IMG/VR virus record: IMGVR_UViG_3300032215_000356
Location: 1-40,957 of that record
DNA from: a virus
DNA: 40,957 nucleotides
Reading direction: 5' to 3' (one strand)
Shown here: piece after piece, positions 1 to 6,578 of the stretch
How the letters are laid out: every line of letters begins with the position of its first letter
Numbering within the stretch: position 1 is the stretch's first letter
Notes under the pieces: model-generated
What the model was told of the DNA's origin: nothing
What the model saw: the letters and a program-made list of their open reading frames with translations, nothing else
Databases searched by the model: none
Program-made: the position numbers and the translations under genes

Positions 1-127
1 CTGGATGAGCCGCCGCGATACCTCAATGTGGGGGGCGAGCATTGCCGTAATTGACTTGGTCCGCGACCCCTCACATCGGAATCGAGGCCGCCAATGGGAA
101 GCTCAGTTGATCCGAATGGACGCCTGA
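1..127 (+). CDS. 3-prime end of an unidentified upstream gene (partial)
   Basis: The window opens inside a gene. Frame 2 is open from base 2 to a TGA at 125-127 and would overlap the next gene by 34 nt, in keeping with the tight packing of the rightward genes. Frame 1 is also open, to a TGA at 52-54, and would leave a 39-nt gap without a Shine-Dalgarno. Neither tail can be assigned to a family. If the molecule were circular, frame 1 would continue the gene that runs off the right edge (which ends on a complete codon), adding 17 residues; that is a weak coincidence. Uncertain which frame is used. Confidence 0.35.
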   Translation, partial: WMSRRDTSMWGASIAVIDLVRDPSHRNRGRQWEAQLIRMDA

Positions 128-408
128 TCTACAAGGTCAAGATCAACGGTCGCCGTTGGCGGATCCGCCTCAACGAAGCAGCCGCCATGGGCAAGGACTG
201 GGGCCGATGCTGGGAACCCCACAAGCCGGGCCGGCATCCCCTCATTGAAATCCGACGCTCCCTTAGTGAGCCCAACCTTCTAGACACCGTGATTCACGAG
301 GTCTTGCACGCAGCTCGTCCGGAGCTAGAAGAGACTGCAGTGGATCAGACGGCAACATCAATTGCTAGGGCCCTTTACCAGATGGGATGGCGACGTAAAC
401 TGGACTAA
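94..408 (+). CDS. Small HExxH putative metallopeptidase-like protein
   Basis: A 104-aa basic protein. Residues 65-72 read TVIHEVLH, a textbook HExxH zinc motif (H68, E69, H72), and acidic residues E79/E80 shortly after could supply a third ligand. Short phage proteins with an isolated HExxH motif are common and usually annotated as putative metallopeptidases; substrate and role are unknown. The N-terminal half is rich in Arg, Trp and Gly. The start at 94 has no clear Shine-Dalgarno and is probably translationally coupled to the upstream gene. The gene is followed after 2 nt by the next ATG. Catalytic activity is inferred from the motif only. Confidence 0.7.
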   Translation: MGSSVDPNGRLIYKVKINGRRWRIRLNEAAAMGKDWGRCWEPHKPGRHPLIEIRRSLSEPNLLDTVIHEVLHAARPELEETAVDQTATSIARALYQMGWRRKLD

Positions 409-410
409 CC

Positions 411-863
411 ATGGCAGACATGAACGAAGAAAGCGGCGAGTACGACTCGGTCAACGACAACCCCCTGAACAAGCTGATGCCCAAGGGCCCAGCCAAGAGT
501 TCCGGTGGTAGCAAGTCGTTCCTTGCCAAGCTCATGGAGTGCCAGCAGTCCCTGGCAATCCTCCACTGGAAGACCACTTCGTACGCTGAGCACAAGGCTC
601 TGGGTAAGGCTTACGAGGGACTGGCAGAGAAGATTGACGGCTTCATTGAGAGCTTCATTGGTGTCAAGGGTCGTGAGATCCTCAACAGCGTCACCACCCT
701 GTCGATCATGAATGATGTGAAGTCCGTGCTGATGGCCGTTGAAAACGTGCTTCGCAAGGACATCCCCTCCGTTGTGGGCGAGAAGGAAACCTCGCTCCTG
801 AACCTCCGCGACGAGATGCTGGATCTCGTGCAACACACCCGTTACCTCCTTACCCTGAGCTGA
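411..863 (+). CDS. DUF5856-like (ferritin-like fold) protein
   Basis: 150 aa with a disordered, charged first 35 residues and a helical remainder. Residues 51-61 (LHWKTTSYAEH) and the following acidic helix resemble the helix signature of the DUF5856 family in phages and large viruses, which is thought to have a ferritin/Dps-like helical fold. Possible metal-ligand residues are H52, E60, H61, E69 and E80, but no full di-iron set can be proven by eye. It lies 2 nt behind the HExxH gene and 3 nt before the next gene, so it is part of the same transcript. Role unknown; family assignment is from memory of the motif. Confidence 0.65.
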   Translation: MADMNEESGEYDSVNDNPLNKLMPKGPAKSSGGSKSFLAKLMECQQSLAILHWKTTSYAEHKALGKAYEGLAEKIDGFIESFIGVKGREILNSVTTLSIMNDVKSVLMAVENVLRKDIPSVVGEKETSLLNLRDEMLDLVQHTRYLLTLS

Positions 864-866
864 TCT

Positions 867-1103
867 ATGCCCAATATGCCTAAGCCCAATCCGTACGCCT
901 CCGCCGGTATCAAGAAGCCCGGCCCCAAGAAGCCCATGGCCATGAGCCAGAGCGTTGGCATGGGCAGCATGGGTAGCAAGATCAAGCGCGCCATGTCCCC
1001 TGAGCAGCTGAAGGCCCTTGTGGGCATGCTGATCAAGGCTGGTGGCGCCCCTCGTGGTCAGTCTCCTATGCCGTACAGTCGCCTCGGCCAGCCCATGGAC
1101 TAA
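867..1103 (+). CDS. Small Met/Pro/Lys-rich protein, unknown
   Basis: 78 aa, very basic and methionine-rich, with no recognisable domain. Residues 16-22 (KKPGPKK) resemble the motif KKKGPKK in the 15-residue micro-gene at 14457. The second half (about 45-60) could form one helix. It sits between the DUF5856-like and DUF6321-like genes, 3 nt on each side, so it is co-transcribed with them. It could be a virion-associated or DNA-contacting peptide; this is a guess from composition. Confidence 0.65.
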   Translation: MPNMPKPNPYASAGIKKPGPKKPMAMSQSVGMGSMGSKIKRAMSPEQLKALVGMLIKAGGAPRGQSPMPYSRLGQPMD

Positions 1104-1106
1104 ACC

Positions 1107-1361
1107 GTGGCAAGCGCAAAGCCCAAGTTCCAGTTCAAGGCAAAGCACAAGAACCCTATGGGGGGACTTAGTGAACTTGGTCGCCGTGCCTACAACAAGG
1201 CCACGGGCGGCAACCTGAAGCGTCCTCAGCCCGAGGGTGGCTCACGCCGCAACTCCTTCTGTGCCCGCATGCGCGGCATGAAGAAGAAGCTGACGAGTGC
1301 CGAGACCGCGCGTGATCCTAACTCCCGCATCAACAAGAGCCTTCGGGCATGGAAGTGCTGA
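1107..1361 (+). CDS. DUF6321-like small basic phage protein
   Basis: 84 aa starting at GTG. The core with LSELGRRAYNKATGGNLK, followed by SRRNSFCARMRGMKKKLTSA and ending NSRINKSLRAWKC, is the signature of a small basic family (DUF6321) that recurs in environmental phage genomes among structural genes. Two cysteines (middle and C-terminal residue) are conserved in the family as I remember it. The function is unknown; the composition suggests contact with nucleic acid. Its TGA shares one base with the next ATG (1361), implying translational coupling. Confidence 0.8.
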   Translation: MASAKPKFQFKAKHKNPMGGLSELGRRAYNKATGGNLKRPQPEGGSRRNSFCARMRGMKKKLTSAETARDPNSRINKSLRAWKC

Positions 1362-1492
1362 TGAAACACAACCCACTGAATTCGCTGGTCGGAAACATCA
1401 ACAAGCGCAAGAAGGCTGGTACTAGCCGGCCTAAGTCAAAGTCCACTGTGGACCCAAAGCAGTACGCCAAGATGAAGCGAGGTTGGAAGTGA
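1361..1492 (+). CDS. 43-aa basic protein, unknown (small-protein cluster)
   Basis: Opens with an ATG overlapping the preceding TGA (ATGA-type junction at 1359-1363) and encodes 43 residues, MKHNPLNSLVGNI then a lysine-rich stretch containing KKAGTSRPKSKSTVD. Short proteins of this style often accompany DUF6321 genes in aquatic phages, supporting its reality despite its length. It has no cysteine or hydrophobic segment. Its stop overlaps the next gene's GTG (GTGA at 1489-1492). Function unknown. Confidence 0.7.
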   Translation: MKHNPLNSLVGNINKRKKAGTSRPKSKSTVDPKQYAKMKRGWK

Positions 1493-1659
1493 AAAAGTCT
1501 AAGAACTGGATTGGCAAAGTGGCGGCTGGTATTAAGAAGCGCGGCACCGAGGGCGTGTGCACCGGCGGAAAGTTTGGTAGTCCCTCCTGCCCACCCGGCT
1601 CAAAGCGCTACAATCTTGCTGTGACCTTCAAGAAGATGGCACGCAGCAGGAGCAAGTAA
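1489..1659 (+). CDS. 56-aa basic Cys-containing protein, unknown
   Basis: Starts at a GTG embedded in the previous TGA (GTGA). It encodes 56 residues with two cysteines around GTEGVCTGGKFGSPSCPPGS, then a helical basic tail ending in MARSRSK. The C-x(11)-C segment with Gly/Pro recalls small phage proteins that co-occur with DUF6321. Possible metal-binding or disulphide-bonded knuckle, unproven. Its TAA shares an A with the next ATG (1659). Four consecutive genes here are linked by 1-4 nt overlaps, so their products are probably made in fixed ratio. Confidence 0.7.
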   Translation: MKKSKNWIGKVAAGIKKRGTEGVCTGGKFGSPSCPPGSKRYNLAVTFKKMARSRSK

Positions 1660-2213
1660 TGAGCGAAGAGACCGCACCGCTTGACATTGAAATCATCTAC
1701 GACCCGGTTGCAGAGGCGCACCATGAGGGCCTTGTGCTGGATGCTAATCGCCATCGGGTTATGCCTGATAGTGAGTTTGTTTTATGGCTGCGACGGCACT
1801 ACAAGCGCCCGACACTTTTTGAGTATCACCACCTGGAAACCGACAACATCGTTCTGTGCGACTGGCTAATTCGTGGCAAGGTGGCCCAGGAACTGGAGGC
1901 GTACCCCCACGATGAGCGACCCAGCCGTGGGTTCTTGGATGCTCGCATTGTTCTGTGTGACAAGGGTGCCGAAGGCATTCGCCGGAAGATGCGCCGCGCT
2001 GCTGAAGAGCGCCAGGCTATCCGCGATGAGTCAATGGCTGAGCGTCAGAACTCGGCCAAGCATTTGAGGTTCAAGGGTCTGCACGCGGAAGCCAACGCCA
2101 TGGCAAGTGGACAAAGCTCTTTCCTTGGCACCCGAGAAGGTGGTGAGTCCCTGGCTATGGCCAAGGAGGAGTTGGCTAATCTGACACGTGGCCGTATCAT
2201 CACAAGCGGCTAA
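1659..2213 (+). CDS. Hypothetical structural-module protein (184 aa)
   Basis: 184 aa. The first ~95 residues look globular (acidic start, then WLRRHYKRPTLFEYHHLE and a CDWLIRGKV helix); residues 105-150 form a long charged helix rich in Arg/Glu/Ala. No catalytic motif or family was recognised. Its position directly before the connector-like gene suggests a head-tail joining or assembly role, which is inference from context only. The start is fixed by the TAATG overlap with the previous gene. Confidence 0.65.
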   Translation: MSEETAPLDIEIIYDPVAEAHHEGLVLDANRHRVMPDSEFVLWLRRHYKRPTLFEYHHLETDNIVLCDWLIRGKVAQELEAYPHDERPSRGFLDARIVLCDKGAEGIRRKMRRAAEERQAIRDESMAERQNSAKHLRFKGLHAEANAMASGQSSFLGTREGGESLAMAKEELANLTRGRIITSG

Positions 2214-2215
2214 CC

Positions 2216-3160
2216 ATGGACACCTCCCGCTCATTCATCAAGACAGTCCTTGCCCGTATTCGAGGCTACCTCGACGATCCGGACTTCGACTCGAAGTACA
2301 CAGACCAGTTCCTGCTTCAGCACGTGGTCATGCCGTCTTTGGTGGACGTGTGGAGTCGCTGCTCCCTGAGCGCTGACAACCCCGTCCTGTTGGACTACAA
2401 CATCACCTTCGTTGAGAATCAGGAGTGCTACGTTCTGCCTCCGTGTGTTGGTGAGATCCACGAGGTTGTTCAGTACACGGGCGCAAACGGTAACTTCATC
2501 AGCAACGGTCTTCCGACTGACGACATCCGCCCTGACCACGAACAAAGCCGTACTGGTCCTGGCTGGATGATTGAAGGCAACATGCTTTGCTTCCGGCCGT
2601 TCCCGCAGAACCTCTCGTCTGCAGGAACCAGCAACCTGACGTGGACCATTCGTTACACCACAAACGGCGATATGCTGCCACACTACTGCTCATCCAGCAA
2701 TCTGGGCACCCTAGACGCCGCAAAGACGGGATTCACGTTTAACTCGACCGCGGACCTGGGTCTTATTGACTACCGACCCAACGCCTACGCTGGTCAGTTC
2801 ATCCGTCTGCTTAGCTCTCCTGGTGGCAGCGGATTTGGCGTTACTGAGGAGCGAGTCATTGCTTCTTACGACCCATCTACCCGCATTGCCACACTGGCTC
2901 GCCCCTTCACGGTGTCCGCGGGCACTTATGCTTACGAGGTGTGCCCACCCCAGTCGCAGGGCATGGTCGAGGCCATTGCAATTGCATCTGCCCTCAAGCT
3001 TGGTGCGTGGCGCAAGATCTCGCAGGCCCAGAACCAACTCCTGACCCAGCAGTATCGCTCAGCCATCAAGACTATTGGTGACAACCTGGCGAACTTGAAC
3101 CTCCGCACTGGCAAGGGCTACGCGAAGGACACCCGCGACAACCCCAGGTGGCGTCCGTGA
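2216..3160 (+). CDS. Putative head-to-tail adaptor/connector protein
   Basis: 314 aa. The N-terminal helices (residues 1-55), a central beta-rich insertion (about 65-250) and a C-terminal helical bundle (about 250-300, including MVEAIAIASALKLGAWRK) match the architecture of podoviral adaptor proteins such as T7 gp11 and P22 gp4, which form a 12-mer ring under the portal. The sequence resemblance is by pattern only; no diagnostic motif exists for this fold. It follows the 184-aa gene by 2 nt, and its TGA overlaps the next GTG start. An alternative is a minor tail protein of similar topology. Confidence 0.5.
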   Translation: MDTSRSFIKTVLARIRGYLDDPDFDSKYTDQFLLQHVVMPSLVDVWSRCSLSADNPVLLDYNITFVENQECYVLPPCVGEIHEVVQYTGANGNFISNGLPTDDIRPDHEQSRTGPGWMIEGNMLCFRPFPQNLSSAGTSNLTWTIRYTTNGDMLPHYCSSSNLGTLDAAKTGFTFNSTADLGLIDYRPNAYAGQFIRLLSSPGGSGFGVTEERVIASYDPSTRIATLARPFTVSAGTYAYEVCPPQSQGMVEAIAIASALKLGAWRKISQAQNQLLTQQYRSAIKTIGDNLANLNLRTGKGYAKDTRDNPRWRP

Positions 3161-3699
3161 GCCTGTGGTATCAGGCCCCCCAGAGCACATTCGAGCCCCG
3201 GGACAGCCGTTCCATTGGCTGGTCACAAGTCCCCAACCGCCGCGCTGTCCTCCTCGACGACGACATCCAGAGCCCGCAGCACAGCACCGGTGGGGGGACC
3301 CAAATTGACCTGAGCAACACCATGTCTTTTGGTGGGCCCAAGATAAATAACAGCGTTAGTGTTAGTGTGGGCGGAGCTGGTGGGATGGGGATTCAACTAG
3401 ACCCCACAATTAACTTTGCACAGTTTGGCTTTCAAAACTTCCAAGACATGACGTTTGAGCAGTACCAGATGATTTCCAATCAGTTTTTTAGCGAAGTGCT
3501 GAACCAGGTGCAAAACATCTATACCATCGTTGGCTCTTTTAGCTCCGGCATCACAACCGCCGTTACCGTCATCACCGGCGCTGCGTTGGTTGGTAGCAAC
3601 CTGCAATTTAGCACCACGGTATTGAACTTCACTGGCGGTCTAATCACTTCTACCTCATCTGGTAGCGCAATCAACATCGCAACTACAACCTGCACCTAA
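3157..3699 (+). CDS. Gly/Ser-rich putative virion protein
   Basis: About 180 aa. I chose the GTG at 3157, which overlaps the upstream TGA (GTGA) as at 1489; an upstream GTG at 3148 would add three residues. The middle (GGAGGMGIQLDPTINFAQFG) and C-terminal part (ITTAVTVITGAALVGSNLQF, then repeated TST/GSAI stretches) are of the low-complexity, beta-strand type typical of phage surface or fibre proteins. A helix near residues 95-130 (QYQMISNQFFSEVLNQVQNI) may trimerise. No enzyme motif. It is followed after 3 nt by the cysteine-rich gene, so the two may form one structure. Confidence 0.65.
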   Translation: MSLWYQAPQSTFEPRDSRSIGWSQVPNRRAVLLDDDIQSPQHSTGGGTQIDLSNTMSFGGPKINNSVSVSVGGAGGMGIQLDPTINFAQFGFQNFQDMTFEQYQMISNQFFSEVLNQVQNIYTIVGSFSSGITTAVTVITGAALVGSNLQFSTTVLNFTGGLITSTSSGSAINIATTTCT

Positions 3700-3702
3700 G
3701 CC

Positions 3703-4782
3703 ATGCCCCTCTACATCAAGGCAGGAACATCTTCCCTCCTTCGAGTAGGAACTAGCCTGGCATCCGGCTCCGCTTGCTGCTGTGCTACAGGGGGTGCCTG
3801 CTGTACCGCGGCATATGGTTGTATTGGAGGTGTTACAGAAGCAGAGTGCACTGATGTTCTTAACGGTGTTTATAAAGGTAACGGCACATCAGCCAACTGT
3901 CTTAACCCGGAGTACTGTGAATGTACACTTACAGGCACGGTGACTTGTTGTCTTGGGGGGACGTGGCGGGTTGCAGGTATGAAAGCTTGTGACTGCAAGT
4001 ACCTTGGAGGGGCATCCATCCCACCAAGTTCTCCACCGGAAACCTGCAATGAAGCCTACTGCGGTGCAATTGGCTCTTGTTGTTTCCCAGACGGGGACTG
4101 CAATGACGACCTGGACATCTGCACATGTGAAGCTTTGGGCGGTAGTTTTAGTTCGACCACAGCGTGTGCAGGTAGAAGTTGCGTGGACCGGACTGGAAGT
4201 GGTCTTCTTGACAGCGACTGTGTTATTTGCAGCATCATTCACAACGGCATCTCTCAAGACGGTGGCTTAGTGACCTGTCTGAATAGTTCAAGTTGCAACA
4301 GTAATCCAGGAAGAAATTGCTCTGACACCCCAGCAGACATCTACTGTGCAGCTCTTAGCACCTGGGGGTGGAATGCTGGTTTTGCTCCATGTGCGGGCAC
4401 ACCAAACTGTGTCGACTGTGATGGTTACAGGTGTATTCTTCCAGGAATTGTGTCGTGCATGCAAAGAACCAGGTCAAGCGGCCAAATGATTACCACATGG
4501 GGTTACTGCAAGTTGCTAAGAGACTATGACATCAATTGGAATCAAGTTTCAGATATACAGTGTGGAGCCTCTTTCCCACATGTATTCATATCGCATGTAG
4601 ACACCACAACTACTTCTGGGGTCAAGGTTTGCACTTCTAATTGTGGCCCTGTTACCTTGGTTAGTGGCCAAAGCGTTCGAGTTACAAGTTGTTCAGGCCC
4701 GTGCAGCGGTAGTTACATATTCTCTAGCGTTGGGCCAACCACAACTATGGAAAGTTGCACTGGGTGTGGCAGTTGCCCCTAA
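3703..4782 (+). CDS. Cysteine-rich repeat protein (about 12 percent Cys)
   Basis: 359 aa with 43 cysteines by my count. Residues 31-160 hold three repeats of about 45 aa, each with a CC pair (33-34, 82-83, 126-127), spaced single cysteines, a Leu/Val-x-Gly-G turn and closing Cys pairs. Such CC...GGxxxGxxC repeats occur in extracellular proteins of Planctomycetes and some Bacteroidetes and in giant viruses. The remaining 200 residues carry further irregular cysteines (CxxC at 31-34, SCSGPC, CTGCGSC at the end). No signal peptide is seen, as expected for a virion component. Codon composition is AT-richer than in neighbours, suggesting separate acquisition. Probably disulphide-stabilised or metal-binding tail/surface protein; function unknown. 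Confidence 0.75.
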   Translation: MPLYIKAGTSSLLRVGTSLASGSACCCATGGACCTAAYGCIGGVTEAECTDVLNGVYKGNGTSANCLNPEYCECTLTGTVTCCLGGTWRVAGMKACDCKYLGGASIPPSSPPETCNEAYCGAIGSCCFPDGDCNDDLDICTCEALGGSFSSTTACAGRSCVDRTGSGLLDSDCVICSIIHNGISQDGGLVTCLNSSSCNSNPGRNCSDTPADIYCAALSTWGWNAGFAPCAGTPNCVDCDGYRCILPGIVSCMQRTRSSGQMITTWGYCKLLRDYDINWNQVSDIQCGASFPHVFISHVDTTTTSGVKVCTSNCGPVTLVSGQSVRVTSCSGPCSGSYIFSSVGPTTTMESCTGCGSCP

Positions 4783-4796
4783 AAGGATCCTAAATC

Positions 4797-5288
4797 GTGG
4801 AAACCGAACCTACCGATCAACCTGTGTCTCCAGAGCTTCTAGAGTTTGTCAAAGAGATCAACAACACGTTGACTGGTGTCTTTGTCAAGCACACCCCCGC
4901 AATCATTGAGGCTTACCAAAAAGCTGGAGGCCAGTTTCCAATTGAACTGCCAAAGAACAAGAAGGAGCAGTTCACAGTCATGTTTACCCTTCTTGCGTTG
5001 AACAAGGCTTTGATCTTCTCAGCCCAAAACAATGCACAAGTTGTCGACCCAGCAATGGCCCCACCAAGCCACAAACCAGTCGATCAAAATTCAATTATGC
5101 ACTACGCTAAGGGTGCCGTGAAAGCGGTAAAGGCCATGACCTACCCCGAGACCGAACAGTCCAAGGCCCGCCTTGAGGTGTGCGGTGGGTGCGAAAAGTG
5201 GGATGGCAAGAGCTGCAAGATGTGTGGCTGCTACACGGCTTTGAAGGTAAAGATCCCCGAAGAGAAGTGCCCCCTCGGGAAGTGGTGA
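4797..5288 (+). CDS. Protein with C-terminal zinc-knuckle (CxxC...CxxCGC...CPxGKW)
   Basis: 163 aa from a GTG preceded by AAGGA at a good distance. Residues 1-110 are helical. The last 35 residues contain VCGGCEKWDG, KMCGCY and KCPLGKW: a CxxC-x7-CxxCxC...C pattern that recurs at the C-terminus of many phage virion-region proteins and is presumably a zinc site. It follows the cysteine-rich gene, giving two metal- or disulphide-type proteins in a row. Function unknown. A G6/C6 hairpin lies directly after its stop. Confidence 0.7.
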   Translation: METEPTDQPVSPELLEFVKEINNTLTGVFVKHTPAIIEAYQKAGGQFPIELPKNKKEQFTVMFTLLALNKALIFSAQNNAQVVDPAMAPPSHKPVDQNSIMHYAKGAVKAVKAMTYPETEQSKARLEVCGGCEKWDGKSCKMCGCYTALKVKIPEEKCPLGKW

Positions 5289-5302
5289 TATACTTTGCGG
5301 GT

Positions 5303-5319
5303 CCCCCCACGTCGGGGGG
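5303..5319 (+). terminator. G/C hairpin between 4797 and 5333 genes
   Basis: CCCCCC (5303-5308), a five-base loop and GGGGGG (5314-5319) form a 6-bp pure G/C stem right after a stop codon, followed by only TT. It has no real U-tract, so it may be a processing or mRNA-stability hairpin. Its left arm is part of GTCCCCCCAC, the genome-wide repeated motif. The next gene's Shine-Dalgarno (AGGAGA) starts 3 nt later, so folding could also expose or hide that site. Confidence 0.45.
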
Positions 5320-5332
5320 TTAGGAGAAACAA

Positions 5333-5452
5333 ATGGACGCATTCATCGGTAGCATCTGGTTTGGTGTCATGCTCTTTGCCTTTGGTTACATCGGTGGCAA
5401 CATCCTGCCCCTTGGCAAGATCACGTCGTGGATTTCCGCCAAGCTTGGCTGA
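5333..5452 (+). CDS. 39-aa single-TM protein (holin-like)
   Basis: ATG with a strong AGGAGA 8 nt upstream, one of the few clear Shine-Dalgarno sites on this strand. It encodes 39 residues with a hydrophobic helix over residues 3-27 (Phe/Ile/Gly-rich) and a short amphipathic tail. Size and topology fit a small class III holin or a lysis-associated peptide, and the next gene looks spanin-like, but a tail-associated membrane peptide is equally possible. It overlaps the next gene by 25 nt. Confidence 0.55.
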   Translation: MDAFIGSIWFGVMLFAFGYIGGNILPLGKITSWISAKLG

Positions 5453-5961
5453 TCCTTTCGGTCACTCTGGTTCTAGGGTGTTCGGCCTCCCAGCACATCG
5501 CTGAGGAGGCCAACACCATTTCGGCCAGCGCTGAAAACATCGTCAAGCTAGCGGAGCAAATCCGCCATACTTCCAAAGAAGTAGAGTCGATTCGTACCGC
5601 CACCGACATTAAGAACGAAGCCCTGCAGATTCGTCAGGGCGTGGCGGAAATACATGCAACCCTTCCGGGGGTCCGGGATGTGACCCCTTGGTGGGCCTCC
5701 CTGATCCAGTGGGGTCTCATCGCTCTCGTGGGGGGATTCCTGGTATGGATCCTCTACTCGACCGGGGCCGTGACCGCTATCCGTATTGCCGTAGGGTGGC
5801 TTCCCCGCCGCAAGGTGCAGGAGGCCCAGATCGCTGTGGCCGCCCTTGACGACTCCCGACCTGAGACTGCCCGAGAATGGCTGGCTGCCCGCCGTGCGGC
5901 TGACCCAGAGTTCAACGCCGCATGGCTCAAAGCCAAGGAGAAGACTGATGGACACCAATGA
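5428..5961 (+). CDS. Lipoprotein with second TM segment (unimolecular-spanin-like)
   Basis: 177 aa from GTG. Residues 1-18 form a lipoprotein signal ending in LVLGC (predicted lipidated Cys18). Residues 20-85 are a helical, coiled-coil-prone periplasmic part, and residues 89-112 a hydrophobic TM. This outer-membrane anchor plus coil plus inner-membrane TM order is that of unimolecular spanins (T1 gp11 type), which fuse inner and outer membranes at lysis. Oddity: about 60 hydrophilic residues follow the TM (Arg/Ala/Glu-rich), longer than usual. The lysis role is inferred from topology; an infection-exclusion lipoprotein is an alternative. No endolysin was recognised nearby. Confidence 0.6.
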   Translation: MDFRQAWLILSVTLVLGCSASQHIAEEANTISASAENIVKLAEQIRHTSKEVESIRTATDIKNEALQIRQGVAEIHATLPGVRDVTPWWASLIQWGLIALVGGFLVWILYSTGAVTAIRIAVGWLPRRKVQEAQIAVAALDDSRPETAREWLAARRAADPEFNAAWLKAKEKTDGHQ

Positions 5962-6319
5962 CGTGCTAAAGATCCACGAGGACATCTGTGTACATGCCCA
6001 GTCTTTGATGCGTAAAAAGCAAGCTGATTACACAAGCGGTGACGACCAGCCTTTCCGCAACTTCCAACTGGGCCCCCTTCTGGGGGTGGGCAATGTGCAG
6101 CAGGGCATCTTCATCCGGTTCCTGGACAAGGTGAGCCGGCTGTCGACCTACATGACCCGGGGCAAGTTCCAGGTCAACGAGTCCCTGCAGGACACCATCG
6201 TGGACGCCATCAACTACTTGGTTCTTCTGAAGGCGTCGGTTATCCTCGAAGAGTCCAAGTCCGTGAATAATCCAGAGGAGATTCGTTGTGGATGCCCAGC
6301 CTGTTCAACTAAAGCCTAG
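5948..6319 (+). CDS. Nmad1/DUF1599 nucleotide-modification-associated protein
   Basis: 123 aa from the ATG at 5948, which overlaps the previous gene's end by 14 nt; upstream in-frame codons belong to the overlap. The conserved string is ICVHAQSLMRKKQADY (13-28), then PFRNF (35-39), GIFIRFLDKVSRLSTY (53-68) and ESLQDTIVDAINYLVLL (78-94). This matches the DUF1599 family, named nucleotide modification associated domain 1, found in many phages, often near base-modification genes. The biochemical activity of the family is not established. A Cys cluster (RCGCPAC) at the C-terminus is unusual. No hypermodification synthase is recognisable in this window. Confidence 0.8.
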   Translation: MDTNDVLKIHEDICVHAQSLMRKKQADYTSGDDQPFRNFQLGPLLGVGNVQQGIFIRFLDKVSRLSTYMTRGKFQVNESLQDTIVDAINYLVLLKASVILEESKSVNNPEEIRCGCPACSTKA

Positions 6320-6578
6320 CTTGTTTCAGTACGCGACTCTGGCATTTCAGGCGATCACGGCAGTGTCCGTGATCTATGGCTTGATTAGCATCCCCATTGA
6401 GATTGGCCGCAAGGACCAGATCCTCATGCAGCAGCAGAAGAGCACCGACGAACTACACTCCGTGGTCCAAGATCTGGTGAAGACCACCATCAACCTTACT
6501 GGTACTGACCGCGTCCATGACCGGGACTTGAACGATCTGCGCTCCCGGCTGGAACGGCTGGAGAGCAAGCGTGGCTGA
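6288..6578 (+). CDS. TM plus coiled-coil membrane protein
   Basis: 96 aa from a GTG inside the end of the Nmad1 gene (32-nt overlap). A TM helix spans residues 12-35, followed by RKDQ and a charged, heptad-like coil to the end (residues 41-96). The topology resembles inner-membrane spanins or XhlA-type lysis accessory proteins. With the two preceding membrane genes it makes a plausible lysis set, although virion entry functions cannot be excluded. Its stop overlaps the next gene's GTG region by 8 nt. Confidence 0.55.
   Translation: MDAQPVQLKPSLFQYATLAFQAITAVSVIYGLISIPIEIGRKDQILMQQQKSTDELHSVVQDLVKTTINLTGTDRVHDRDLNDLRSRLERLESKRG

Noticed and set aside
405-1148. Long antisense open frame (247 codons, leftward)
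   Set aside because: It lies wholly opposite three well-packed rightward genes with recognisable families; its His/Leu-rich product is the usual reverse-complement artefact of high-GC3 genes.
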